DNA of 64,000 nt from Asterella californica (Eukaryota; Streptophyta; Marchantiopsida; Marchantiales; Aytoniaceae): positions 434,001 through 498,000 of the forward strand of contig JAYKYS010000004.1 of the NCBI GenBank assembly GCA_036924285.1, given 5' to 3'. The notes under the pieces are model-generated. The model did not search any database. It saw nothing but the letters and a program-made list of their open reading frames with translations, and was not told the DNA's origin. This document shows positions 46,258 to 57,973 of this stretch, one piece after another (within the stretch, counting starts at the first letter, position 1; the number at the start of each line of letters is the position of its first letter). The position numbers and the translations under genes are program-made.

Positions 46258-48700
46258 ATGTCGGGGGGAGCACGAACGCCTTCTGAAGAAGACCAGAAGA
46301 CCAGAAGGGCCAGACGAGCGCTGAAAAGAAGATTGGTTCGTGAACAGCTGTTGGAAGAAGTCCAACGTCTGAAAGAGACCATAAAGGAGCGAAGGCGGTA
46401 AGCAGCTCAGAAGTGACAGGAAGTGAAAAATTTATCCGAAGGAACTTCTTCTTCGCTTGAAAGAGGCTCAGTACCTATTTCACTGCGAACTTGTTACGAG
46501 AAAGACGAGCGTAAATACTGGAAGAAGAAGAGTGACATCGAATCTCCAAGCTCGAGTGGACGAAGTGAAGAGAGTTCTCCTAAGGACGTTTCATGGTTAC
46601 CATTCCCTTCACGGATCACAAGTTTACATGAATCTTTGTTTGAATCGGAAAAAAAGGACAAATGTATCCAAGCCGAAGACGAAGAGACTGATATAGAAGA
46701 AACTCCTCCACTTCGAAGGGTGGACCTATTTCAACCTTCATCTTCATCATCAAGTTCTTATATGTCAGAACCCAATGTTATAACCTCTCTTGCAGAAAAT
46801 TCAAATCCAAAATCGGAAGCGGCCTTGGAACTGATCATTAAACATGGGCCAGAGATCACAAGTTTTGTAGAACTCTTGAAGAAACAAAGAGGACAAGAAT
46901 TAATTCGAGAATTGTTGCTATTGGGGTCACCTGCCCTTCGAATCCAAATCTTAGACCTCAAGGCACTCCAGGAGTATCGCTCTTTAAGATACGAAGTCAA
47001 GAGGCTTCTATCTCATCTTCACCCAAGAATGAACATGATATAAGACGAGAAGATATTCATTCAATTGAAGACACTTCGGTCGAAGTAACTTTACCCGAAG
47101 TAAACCTCCCGAATATCAGAGTAGGTACCGCAGTTGTGAGTGCTCTTGCTAAGCTGACTCTTCGACCATCAAGTAATTTATCCAGTGCAAGATCAGTGCG
47201 GATTTCAAACTTGACGGTACCAACAAAATATAGTCGAGGACAACAGTCAGCAGTTCTACCTTCTACACTACCTCATACAATGACAGGAGTACCACTTCCG
47301 TTAGGAGTGCCACCTTTCACTCGCCAAAATTATCCAAAATTTGGCAGTGAAGATTCTGATAGTGATGGAGATGGAGAGAGTGTCGACTCTTTTGTCAAAC
47401 AATTTGAAGCAGTATCACACGCGAACAAAGAAGACAATGATCTTGATCGGACAAGGATTTTTCCTAGCTTGTTGAAACACGTAGCCGGAAAATGGTATAG
47501 TCATGCCAATTTAACTCCAGCAATGATCTCTACCTGCGATTTAATGAAAAACGAATTTCTTAAGAGGTTCAAGGAATTGAACTATAACAGGCATGTACTG
47601 CACAAAGTAAACAGTGTTAAACGAAAGAGGAATGAATCTTTGAAGAGTTATGTCCAGAGATTTTACGGAATCTTGGATAGACTACCTGTCAACGGAACAC
47701 ATCCGGCTTACACACCAGCACATGCAGTAGAGTGGTTTGTTAAAGGTTTACCTTCAAAGCAACAGACGTGCGTTAGACGTTTTGATACATCAACCTTAGA
47801 GCGAGCCGTCGATTCTGCTGAGCAACTATGAGTCTTCAAATATCCTCAGCAGAGACCATGAAAAGACCTCAGAGTCGAGGAAGAAGAAGGACTTCAGGAA
47901 GTCCAAAAATAGTAATAAGGAAGAGAAGAAGAAGAAGAAGAAGCTGAAACGAAGAAGTAGAAAATCTTCATCCTCAGAAGAATCTTCAAAAGAGGAGTCT
48001 TCGGACGAAAGTTCAACATCGAAGGACGAATCTTCTTCCTCTTCGGACGAAGAGTTTAAACGAAAGAAGAGAAAAAAGATAACAAAGTCAAGACCTCCGA
48101 TGGTGAAAAGAACACCACCACCTAAAGATCACGCACTTGATGACCTTCTCAAGAAGTTTGAGGACCTTAAGGTACAGTTGGTGAGGACACCAGAAAGATG
48201 AAAGTCACCATCTGGTTTCCGTCCAAATCTATCGTGTACTAGTTGTGGAAAACCTGGACACGCCAACACGGAATGTTTTAACACTAAATCGTCTTATAAT
48301 ACACATTCAGTCGAATGGACACCAGTATATGAGCCTAACTACTTCGTGGAGTGCGAAGATGGAGTCTATGGGGTACAAACTCAAGATGGTGCTATGGTGT
48401 CCACTCAACCTCAACAATTTACTCCTATTCCTCCGGTACACATCCAACGTTTTGTACCCAGACAAATGGCAACTAACGTTTCTCAACGAAAGTTTACCCC
48501 TACAGGTTACCAAGGACCACCATCTCTTGGTACATCATGTTTTAATTGTGACGCTAATGGTCATTGGGCTCCTTCTTGTCCTCATCCAAAGAAACAAGTA
48601 GGATATATGCCACTGTGTGGGAAGTGTGATAAGCCCGGACATGGAGCCACGGATTGTACGAATGAACCAGCTCAGAAGACCGGTGTGAGGTTTCAACCAC
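46258..48700 (+). pseudogene. Element D gag
   Basis: Starts ATG 46258 (MSGGARTPSEEDQ), 67 bases after the primer site, followed by a helical basic stretch. In-frame TAA at 46399 and a TGA shortly after interrupt it. The frame continues to 47043, shifts near 47000, and carries a capsid-like part (RNESLKSYVQRFYGILDRL near 47630-47690). Then comes a Lys/Ser/Glu-rich linker and three knuckles: CTSCGKPGHANTEC (48238), CFNCDANGHWAPSC (48538) and CGKCDKPGHGATDC (48616). Confidence 0.75.
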
Positions 48701-51700
48701 CTTCCAACCAACAACGACCAGATGCAGGAGTGAACACGGTCGATTTGGTGAAAGATCTGAAGACTTGCACTCTTTCGAAGGACGATGGATATGGTTGGCC
48801 AGAAGACAAAAAGATTTTGATAAACAATGTCGAGACTCGTAGTGCAAAGAAGATACTTCGACAAGGAGAGACCCTGGCGGAAGCCGAAGCTCAGGAAGCA
48901 AAGAACATCAAAAAGACTGAGCGTAAGGAGTTGAAGAAGAAGAAGAGGACGCATAAGACCTTGACAGAACAAGTGCGTGAACTGGCAGGGAAGCGGACAA
49001 AGCTAGTTTCACCCGAAGTTCGCAATGAAGAAGAGGAGACGAAGAAGACCTCATCAAGACTACCTGCTGACATTTCCGAGGAGGTGAAAGCATTACTCAA
49101 TAAGGAATTGAGTAGAGAAGAAGAAAAAGAACCTAGCCAGGAAGGGCTTGGGAGAGTGAAGACCGAAGTCACTTCGTCCGAAGGCAATCGACCACCAAAA
49201 CTTCGAAACCAGGTGATTGGACAGACGAAGAAGACTACTCAAGTAGTAAGCCCCCACTATAATGTAGTGGAGGACTTACTGAACCAACAGGCTAACATAT
49301 AACAATAAAGCAGTTGGTCGAAGACAATAGGCTGTACAGAAAGTTGTTGTTAGCAGCCTTGAGAAAACCAACGAGGGCTAAATCGAAGAATCTGCCTTCA
49401 TTGTTTCAAGTGGATTTGGAGGACTTAGGATCTCCAGAAGTAGACATCGAAATAGATGGATGTCTAATAAAGCATGTGCCTATAGACTCCGATTCTAGCG
49501 TGAATATTATTACAGAAGAGACAGCGCATGGATTGGGTTATACAAAGTTTGAACCAACACCAAGAGTGTTGAGGATGGCGGATCAGAGCAGACGAAGACC
49601 TTTGGGAGTACTGCGAGATATCTCTACGACAATCGGTGGGATAATCTTCAAACTTACTTACATAGTACTGAGACCATTGGTTAAGTCTGGCTATGGAGTG
49701 CTTATAGGCAGACCTTGGCTATATGGTGCTAAGGTAATCACTGACTGGTATAAGCAGAAGTTATCCTTTAATGACCCAATGAAACCCACGGATAAGGGTG
49801 TCTCTATAAGTTAGAAGAAGGTGTCACACCAGGACGAAACATCTTCGACAGATTCAGGGTACACTTCGGACGAAGACTCTTCATCTTCGAGCACCAGTTC
49901 GGAGAATGAAAGATCAGGACCCTACATAGTTGTGAACTACTTGCAATGCTATGAGATAGAAGAAGAAGAAGATTGTGAAGGGCCTGAGGAAGAATAGCAA
50001 TCACAATTGGGACAGGGAAGTTCAGAGGTAAGCCACACAGAAGGAATGGTACTGAAGTCAGCAACAGTATATTTGATTCTCGAAGAAGGGAAGGTCTTGA
50101 AGATCACAGCGAAGTTACAGGGAGTAGAATTGGAGGCGTACCATGACATGTTAACTTACTACCAGGATGTCTTCGCCTGGAAGATAGAAGACATGAAGGG
50201 TATTCCTGCGAAGTGGGGTCAACATCGAATTGACCTGTTGGAAAACTCTGTATCTGTGAGACAAAGGCAGTATCGGCTAAACCCGAAGTACTCTCTTTTA
50301 GTCAAGGATGAAATTGATAAGTATTTAAGTGCTGGAATTATCTTTCCTGTCCTTAGCAGTGAGTGGGTATCACCTATAGTAATAGTACCCAAGAAAAAGA
50401 CTGGTAAAATCAGAGTGTCAAGATTTTTGAAAACTGAATGCAGCAACTAGGAAAGACCATCACCCCTTACCTTTTACAGATTCTATTTTGGATAGGGTAG
50501 CTGGTCATGAGTGCTATAGTTTTCTCGATGGATTTTCAGGGTATAATCAGGTATCCATCAGAGAAGAAGACAAAGATAAGACTACTTTTACCACTGACTG
50601 GAGTACTTTTGCATATCATAAGATGCCTTTTGGTTTGTGTAATGCTCCTGCCATATTTCAGAGAATGATGACAAACATTTTCCAGGAGTATCTTAGGAAG
50701 TTCTTAGAAATTTTTATAGATGATTTTTGTGTTTTTGGTCCAAGGGAACAACATATAAATTCCTTGGCTGTAGTTTTTCAGTGTTGTAGAGATGCTCAGC
50801 TAGCATTACACCCAGAAAAGTGTTTCTTCGCCATGACAGAGGGTCTTTTATTAGGACATAGAGTCTCACAGTGAGGCATTAAAGTAGATGTAGACAAAGT
50901 TCAAGTTATAGTAGCTTTGAATCCTCCCTCAAATGTTAGCGAGTTGCGGGGATTTTTAGGACATGTGGGTTACTATCGGAGGTTTATCAAAGACTATGCA
51001 ACTCTGGCAACACCACTAACCGAATTGTTGAAGAAGACTACTGAATACATCTGGCAGGAACAGAGGCAGAAAGCTTTTGAAACGCTGAAGACGAAGTTGA
51101 TTGAAGCTCCAGTCATGAAGGCACCAGATTGGAGTCAACCCTTTCAAGTGTATGTGGATACCTCAGCATACGGTATTGGAGTGGTATTGAGTCAAAAAGA
51201 CAGCAAAAAGAGGGACCATCTGATTTACTATGCGAGTAGACATCTATCTGCTGCAGAGAAAAACTATTCTACTACAGAGCGGGAAGCACTAGGGATGGTG
51301 TATTCTGTCAGAAAATTTTGACACTACTTGTTGGGATGCGAGTTTGTATTTTACGTGGATCACTATGCTTTAAAACATCTGGTGCAAAAATCTGATTTGT
51401 CAGGAAGAATAGCAAGATGGATGTTGTTATTGCAGGAGTTCAAATTCACAGTTCAAACTCGAGCAGACAAACATCATGGGAATGCAGACTACTTGTCTCG
51501 GTTGAGGAGAGGAGAGCGCCAAGACAACGTAGCAGACGACTTTCTAGATGAAGAACTTTTCCAGCTTACAGTAACTCTTATGAGCAGGTATCATGAGATA
51601 TATAGATATCTGTATACATTGCGATGTCTTGAAGGAATGGATGTGGAACAGCGTACGGTGTTCATACACAAAGTCGGACCGTACGAACTGAAGAGCGGTA

Positions 51701-52082
51701 TTTTGTTCAAAAAGGGGACCGATGATGAACTACGAAGATGCGTGGAAGAAGAAGAAGTAGGAAGAGTGGTGGACGCCATGCATTTCGAATCAGCAGGAGG
51801 ACATTATGTCCTTCGAAACACAGTGAAGAAGATTTTGGATGCAGGATATTGGTGGTCCACCATGTACAAAGATGTGCAAGCAATCATTAAGAGGTGTGAC
51901 ATTTGCCAGCGAGTAGGTAAACCTACTCGAACTACTCAGTGGTCACTCCATCCTATCTTACCTCTTGCACCATTCGAGAAGTGGGGAATTGACTTTGTGG
52001 GACTTATTCAGCCAGCAACAAAGAAGACACGAAGAAGATACATATTGGTTGCTACAGATTATGCAACCAAGTGGGTGGAAGC
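48700..52082 (+). pseudogene. Element D pro-pol, truncated in integrase
   Basis: Charged linker, then protease with active site PIDSDSSVNII near 49480-49512 (DSGS changed to DSDS) and VLIGRPWL. RT: EWVSPIVIVPKKKTGKIR, a shift near 50420, FLDGFSGYNQVSI, MPFGLCNAPAIFQRMM and catalytic FIDDF. TGA at 50872 follows GHRVSQ. RNase [32 protein letters not shown] at 51319 replaces a Trp- or Lys-like position. Integrase: [11 protein letters not shown] (His residues), [23 protein letters not shown] (first Asp). It stops at about 52082 where LTR piece K begins. About eight lesions. Confidence 0.82.
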
Positions 52083-52816
52083 TGTAAATTTTCAAAGTTA
52101 ATGACATGTCTATGTAATTGAAGTAACCTTATTACTTAAGATTGCACCTTACTTAGCGGGAAGATGATCTTAAGGACTTTTTGTAAAGAGAAGTCGACTT
52201 CTTCCGAAGTGTGTCTTCCGGAAGATGGAAGCCGAAAGACAGAAGACGGAAGACACAAGCTAGAAGCCGGAAGACGGACGTCTTCCAGGGAGATAGGGAC
52301 TGCGACTTCAAAGATACCGATCGTACGTCACGTAGGTGAGGGGTAGGTATACCAACCAGGTAGCCACCGTAGTAATAGGTAGGCCAAGGTAATCGAACCC
52401 CTAATCATGCAGGGAAGACATGAGCTAGAGGTGCATTAGCATCAACTCCTTGCTGCTTCTCGCATTCGAGATCAACTGCACTTTAGGATCGATTTGCACC
52501 TTGGAGAATCGAAGTAACATTAGAAGCGAGGAGAGTTGAAATTGGGAGCACATAGGATCTAATTGAGGCAAGAGAGAGAGAGCGAGGCTGATTTTACCAA
52601 CTAGGAGCACATTCGAGTTGAAGAAATCCCTGAGGATTTCAAGAAGCAAAAATCAAGGGTCGATTAGGAACCAAAGAGAAGCTTCGAGGCAGAAGCGAGA
52701 ATCGATTGCGGTAGCAGAAGGGTGCAGCTCAAGATTTACGATAGAAGCAAGGTCGTGGTACCACATCGAAGATGAAAGTGAAGATTGAAAGCGCGCGGAA
52801 GACTGACGGTGCAACA
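52083..52816 (+). repeat. LTR fragment K (left part of an E-type LTR)
   Basis: Abuts the broken integrase of D with TGTAAATTTTCAAAG. It is similar to 57995-58500 of LTR E in order and wording: the segment through GTTACTTAAGRTT, a GAAGAC/GTCTTC-rich stretch, TAGGTAGG-type repeats, and GGGAAGAYR before CATTAG. No coding frame. It probably inserted into D's integrase. The rest of it is missing or displaced. Confidence 0.55.
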
Positions 52817-54370
52817 TGTGAAGCCTTGATTTTTCATTTTTGTTAATTAATTGATTAGTTGTAAAGTAAATAAGAAGAATAGGTGGTAGAAGATAAAAGA
52901 TATGAATAGAAGAGTGTTAATTAGAAGTTTAGTGAAGAATATGTGTTTTGGAGGAATCTTCAAAGTTATGAAAACGTCTGGGATAGGACTTTCTCATGGT
53001 TAAATTCTTCGGGCGAAGAGCTTTCTAACGATATGTTGTGTCAAGCAAATGGAAGCTGAACGACGAAGTTACAGCAGGTTGAAGATGTGGCGAAGTTGGA
53101 GAAGAACGACCTCGCAGTACTGCATGCGCCGAAGCACATCAGTCAAGCTGAGGAAACCCTAACTTCGGCACGTGTGGAGAAGCCATCGCGAGATATAAGT
53201 AGAATAGTTTAGGTCATTTGTCTTATTGTCTTATCAGTTGCAGAGTGTTAGCAGGAGCGGAGCGCACTGCACTCTCCGATCGACGAAGTACTCGCACTTT
53301 GCCGAAGTCAGTTTGCTGCGAAGAAGCCTTCTTCTTCGTATCTCATTCTCTGCTTCGTAGCATTTCCAATCAGTAGCTTAGTACGTCGGTACATGCAAGG
53401 GATGCAGACATCCAAGCCGCCAAGACTTCGAGCACTAGATGTCAACCGAGCGGGACTTCGCCGCTACAAGAAGGACTTGGAGGAGATGAGCTTATCGTTT
53501 CTTCTACTTCCTTGGTGGGGAATGATCATCGAAGTTAGTGCATGAGCTGAAGGTGTGTAGGCAGCATCCTACGGATGAATCGTATGGAAGGCCTTGCAAC
53601 TGGACCGAAGCACACTGGTCCTCCGTCTTGGATATAGACGATGCGGAGAAAAAAGATGATCTTCTTTTTGACAGTTTTTCATCGGCGACATCAGCCAAAG
53701 CTATAAAGAACTTCCTGAAGTTGTTTAAGGAAGTGCCTCATGCGAGGAACGACTACAGAACCAATGACTATCGCAATCGGAAGAAGAGAGAAGTCGCTGA
53801 TACGATAATGACGATCTTTCTGCCGAGGAGGACGACGTACATGTCTAATTGGCAGATCAACTTCATCGAGCAGCTCTTCGTTGGAAAAAGAGCACATTGG
53901 GCGAGGATCATCCACCTCCATGTACAGAAGCTCTGGGAGAACGAAGACCTGGTGTACATTGGAGCCTTCATCTCAGTATTTTATATTGGTATGAGGTTGC
54001 TGTCGGATGAAGACAAGAAGAAGTTAGGCTTCACTACGGCAACCGAGGATGATGAATTTCGAGATCGCACAGACTCCAGTTAGGGATCAACTGGAGAAGT
54101 TCTTTGACGAAGTAGCGGCCGAAGATGCAAAGGCCGAAGAAGCTGTAGCTCAGACCGCAACTACAACAGAGGTAGTACCGGAGAAGGCACCCGAGTTGGT
54201 GAACTTAGGGGAGGACGAAGATGTGATCGAAGTATCTGCACCAGTCAGGCGCAACAGAAGAAAGAAGATCTTGGAGGATGCTCGAGGTCTACGTAATCTT
54301 GGAGAGATCTCTTACCGACTAAGAGATATACGTTTCGACATACAAGGAGGTCTTGAAGATACTTCATGAG
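52817..54370 (+). mobile_element. LTR-type copy G (D-like U3 region), right end unresolved
   Basis: Begins TGTGAAGCCTTG like LTR D. Further D-like landmarks are CGAAGAGCTTTCTAACG (53016), GACGACGAAGTTA (53061), a TATA box at 53193 and the U3 gene from 53402. Similarity to D fades after about 54370, and no primer site was found, so whether G is the 5' LTR of element F or a truncated LTR next to F is open. Confidence 0.5.
53402..54370 (+). pseudogene. U3-encoded protein, copy G (N-terminal half)
   Basis: ATG 53402 gives MQTSKPPRLRAL and YKKDLEEMSLSFLLLPWW, aligned with the start of copies D and H. A shift near 53530 leads to the frame of 53538-54083 with GRPCNWTEAHW, YRNRKKREVADTIMTIF, NWQINFIEQLF, IIHLHVQKLW and VFYIGMRLLSDED. 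The GRPxxWTExxW and IHxxVQ motifs recur in copy E. The following part (54049-54369) is acidic and basic in blocks. The coiled-coil end is not recognisable. Confidence 0.65.
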
Positions 54371-54879
54371 GAATCCAGTTCTAGTGCCGAGGTTGAAGAA
54401 GAGACGTTTGGGAATTTGAACGGAGACGAAAAAGCCAAAGTTAAGTATAGAGGAGTTACGAACACGCATCTATTGCAGTTGGGGTGCCCTTTTTGCTCTA
54501 CATCAAGAAGCTTCTGCGAGCATTGGCGCAGATATGAAGAAGATTGAGTTGAAAGCATCATTCACTGTGGAGGTCACGAATGCTCCTGGCGAAGTAGAGT
54601 GTGATCCTTACAAGATTGACTTTAAGATGTCTGCTATGATTAGTACAGATGATGGTCATGATGACATTATCTTAGACTCTTAAATTAGATTTTATTTCGT
54701 GTATAGCATGTATAATACACGATTTTCAGTATAAAGCTCAAAAGAGTAAGAAAGTGATGTAGAATTATTTTTCTAAAAGATATTTTATCCACTTAATAGT
54801 TGAGAAGGCGCAATATGAGTGGAAGTTCAAAAGATTAGAAAGTTAGACTTAGAAACCTTCCTCAAGGTTTAGATGTCAT

Positions 54880-56470
54880 AGTATGTGTATGAGAGAGCTC
54901 GAAAGAGATTATCGTTGAGTTTGAGAAGACTAGTACAAAATGTCAAGTAGAATCTCTGATGAGAAAAGTAGAAACCGACTTGTGGTGTTATTTCTATAGA
55001 GGGTTGGGACATAAAGTAGTGAATTGTCCAACTAGAATCAGAACCGAGAGACCTAAAGGGAAGCGGGAGTTTACTGATTTAAGTCTTCGAGTGGGTCCAT
55101 CGTCACCACCATCGATTCATCTTATAGGAGAAGATCCTTGTCCAAGTTGTGGAGTGGATGATCTATCAAGAAGACACAAGTGCGTCAATGTGGTCGCCTT
55201 ACTTACGTCAGTAGTCGAGAAGTTGGACGAGACTCAAAGAGTTGAGAAAGAGAAGTTGTCGACTTCAAAAGATGACTCGGCTGAGTTGTGATGGAGATCG
55301 TCATTCGGATGGTAGAGAAGGCGGTGATGTGACTCATGCTCATGATTACCTTGGGAGAAGCGATGACACAAGAGGTGTTGTTACAACCATTCCTTTTATT
55401 TTACCTATGATAGATTATTCACAAATGGAATTGGTGATATTCGTACTCTTTTAGCGAGTAGTTATTGCATGACGATTAGAAGAGTAGAAAGAGTAGTTAC
55501 AAGATGGGAAAGCTATCAGTGTTTCATGGGAAGGACAATGAAGATGTAGAACTATTTATTCGAGACTTCAAAAGGGGTTGCATCGGAAACAACGTGAGAA
55601 GGAAGGAAGAATGGGTGTTATTACTGCCAGAGTTTTTAGAAGATTTTGCTCTTACGTGGTATGAAGACCGAGTGAAGAACAAGACACCTGGTGCAGTTGA
55701 GGACGCATGGGAGAACGTTGAGTAATGCACTCATCGAAGAATTTCTTCTAGAAGAGAGTTATGAGAAGCTCATGGTGGAGCTTACTCATTTGAAGTAACG
55801 AGGCGACGAGAAAGTTCGGCAGTATGCCGAAAGGGTGGATAAGTTGGAGCAACGGTTTCGGACGGTTCTATGAAAGAGTGGAGTCAACGTGGAGCTAACG
55901 ATGGCGGAGATTGGAGCAGTGCTGATCAAGAACTTGGTGGGAGGATTGAGACCTTCAGTTCGAACCCAAGTGAGGTACGAGAAGCATGCAACCAAAGCGG
56001 AGGTCATCAAGATCACCACAAATATGGAAGAGAGTTTGGATGAAGGGGATATCATCCAACCTCATCATGTCGCTCTGGTGTCGACTCCGACTCTTGGTTT
56101 AACCACAACGATAGCATATGCACCATCATAATTGGTGATCGTTTCAACGTCAGCTCCTACTCCATGGTGGTGCCAAGACCATTTGTCCTTACAGCGATGT
56201 CTATTGTCACCTCTGATTTTCATCCTGAGTTGAAGAGCATCATCGATACTTTTGCGGATCTCAAAATACATGTGGTGCAGTTACGAGATTGGAGGAACAA
56301 AGGCGGAGGAGGAGGTCAAAGAGGTTACGACAACAATCCCAACCGAGGAAATCAAGATAACTTTGGAGGCAACCAAGGTAACTTTGGAGGAATCACATGA
56401 TGGACTTATGGAGGTTCTCATTTCTAACGAAATTGTCCTAACAATGGAGCAAGGGGTGCTGAAGCTGTCA
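54880..56470 (+). pseudogene. Element F gag
   Basis: An N-terminal segment near 54959-55291 contains WCYFYRGLGHKVVNCP, a knuckle-like motif with the second Cys lost, and CPSCGVDDLSRRHKC. The capsid-like part starts at 55504 (KLSVFHGKDNEDVELFIRDF; later LTWYEDRV) and continues after TAA at 55725 in other frames to about 56131 (LIKNLVGGLRPSVRTQVRYE). A Gly/Asn-rich tail (NRGNQDNFGGNQGNFGG) lies near 56335-56390. A knuckle-like segment before the capsid is unusual and may belong to an adjoining element. Confidence 0.6.
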
Positions 56471-56472
56471 GA

Positions 56473-57973
56473 ATGAATGTTGGTGGAAGAAATCCATCAC
56501 AAGCACGAGACAAGGGAGTGGCTACTATCGATGTAGTGCGAGATCCCATCTATGAGAAGAGAGAGAGCTTGAACTCATCTCATGCACCGGTGGAGCTTTT
56601 AGCTCAAGAAAGAAAACGAACTCGATTTTCTGATGCACCAGTTCTCATGGAGGAGTCACCAAGTAGAAGTACTCGCTCGAGTATTGTTTCGAGTGCATCA
56701 AGAGAGCCAAGAAGGAAGTTGAGGATGACAGATTTCACCATTTCATCTTCTCAAGTGGGATATGACGTGGTTGAAGATGTGGGTGCTCAGAAAGTCAACA
56801 TCACGGTTGATCAACTGATTGCACTCAATCCTAGTTTACGAAGGGAACTCAGAGGAGGACTGAGTTCGAAGAGAAGCAAGAAGAAGAAACCCAAGAGTAA
56901 GACATCAAAATCTGTGGGAGTTGGTGTGGTGGATGTGTATACTTCAGAGGTATGCACTAAGGCTTCAAAGATTGAAGTCCGATTGAACGATCACTACGTC
57001 TCTGACGTATTGTTGATGGAGGGTCGGTTGTAAATGCCATATCGGAGATGAAGTTGAAGATGGAACCAACTCGCTCGGCTAGCATTGTCGTGGGAATGGC
57101 TAACAAGCAACGAGTAAGGCCTCTTGGTGTGTTAGAGAAGGTGGTTGTGTCTGTGATGGGAGGTCAAACATTGATGTCCTTTCAAGTGTTAAAGGACTGT
57201 AGTTATGATTTGCTCCTAAGTAGGCATTGGTTGAGAGTTGTGCGCATCACAGATAGGTGGCACAAGGGATATTTACGGATTGGGCCTAGAGATCATAGAG
57301 TGATAGTATCTCTCTCAGGTGTTGGAGTTGTGACTTCTCACTCTGATAGACCCATTAGTGACTATTGGGAATCTGATATGGATGATGATAAGAGTGTGTA
57401 AAAAGTAGATACCTGAGATTCTTATGATCAAGATCCTCGTCTGAGGACGAAGGATTTGATCGAGATGAATCATTATATCAGCTTAGTGCTATTGACTTGT
57501 TGCCTCGACCAGCAGTGGAGAAAGATCTTGACAAAGAAGAGTTCAGTGAGGCAGAGATTGTGAGAAGACTCTCTACCCTGAAGTTTGGTATCAATGTCAC
57601 TCAAGAGAAGAAAAGTAGATTCCTAGATATATTTTGAAAATATATCCATGTGTTTGCTTTCAGCTACAAGGATTTGAATGAGGTAACTCTAGAGACTCAT
57701 CGAATCGAATTGGAAGAGAACGCAAGACCAGTTCGACAGAAGCAGAGAAGAGTCAATCCTACAACGGCAATGATGATCAAGGAGGAGATAGACAAGTTGA
57801 AGGATGCAAGTTTCATCTACGAGGTGGAGAACTTAGAATAGGTTTCATCTATTATGATCGTCAAGAAGAAGAATGGTAAGTTGCGAATGTGCATAGCCTA
57901 TAAGAAGTTGAATGCAGTTACCAAGAAGGATTACTATCCTCTACCATTCATAGATGAGATTTTGGAGGAAGTT
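56473..57973 (+). pseudogene. Element F protease and N-terminal reverse transcriptase
   Basis: A basic linker (SKRSKKKKPKSK) is followed by the protease. The catalytic DGGSVVNAIS is encoded at 57015-57044, one frame away from the preceding VSDVLL, so a one-base shift lies just before it. The protease continues in MANKQRVRPLGVLEKVV and YDLLLSRHWL. RT starts near 57650 (FAFSYKDLNEVTLETHRIEL), with TAG at 57839-57841, then IMIVKKKNGKLRMCIAY and YYPLPFIDEILEEV, where LTR E interrupts. The remainder at 63936-64000 gives the next RT block. Confidence 0.72.
57969..57973 (+). other. Target-site duplication of LTR E (left)
   Basis: AAGTT, repeated exactly at 63936-63940 immediately after the terminal CA of the element. 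Confidence 0.85.

Larger units (their letters stand above)
32972..52082 (+). mobile_element. Element D: Ty3/gypsy (Tat/Athila-like) with a gene-bearing 5' LTR, split by element C
   Basis: The 5' LTR is 32972-33207 plus 43152-46180 (about 3.27 kb once element C is removed). A tRNA-Asp-type primer site lies at 46191, gag at 46258-48700, protease near 49440-49760, RT 50080-50870, RNase H 50917-51500, and integrase from 51590 to the break at 52082. The 3' part of integrase, PPT and 3' LTR are absent at this point because LTR fragment K abuts. CGAAG/CTTCG words are conspicuously frequent throughout. Start TGTGAAGCC is inferred from similarity to G at 52817; an alternative start is TGTTATAAAA at 32995. 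Confidence 0.8.
54371..57973 (+). mobile_element. Element F: Ty3/gypsy gag to RT, interrupted by LTR E
   Basis: Gag, protease and the start of RT run to 57973, where RT is cut within a GAG GAA GTT codon run. RT resumes at 63936 after E (VAGHEWYSF, DGYSGYNQI) and runs off the window. Removing E and one AAGTT duplicate restores continuity of the coding region at this point. The left border is unresolved (54.37-54.9 kb). Other lesions are numerous. Confidence 0.75.

Noticed and set aside
46423..47043. Gag of element D starting at 46423
   Set aside because: That start is an internal GTG; the frame clearly begins at ATG 46258 and is interrupted by stops at 46399 and just after.
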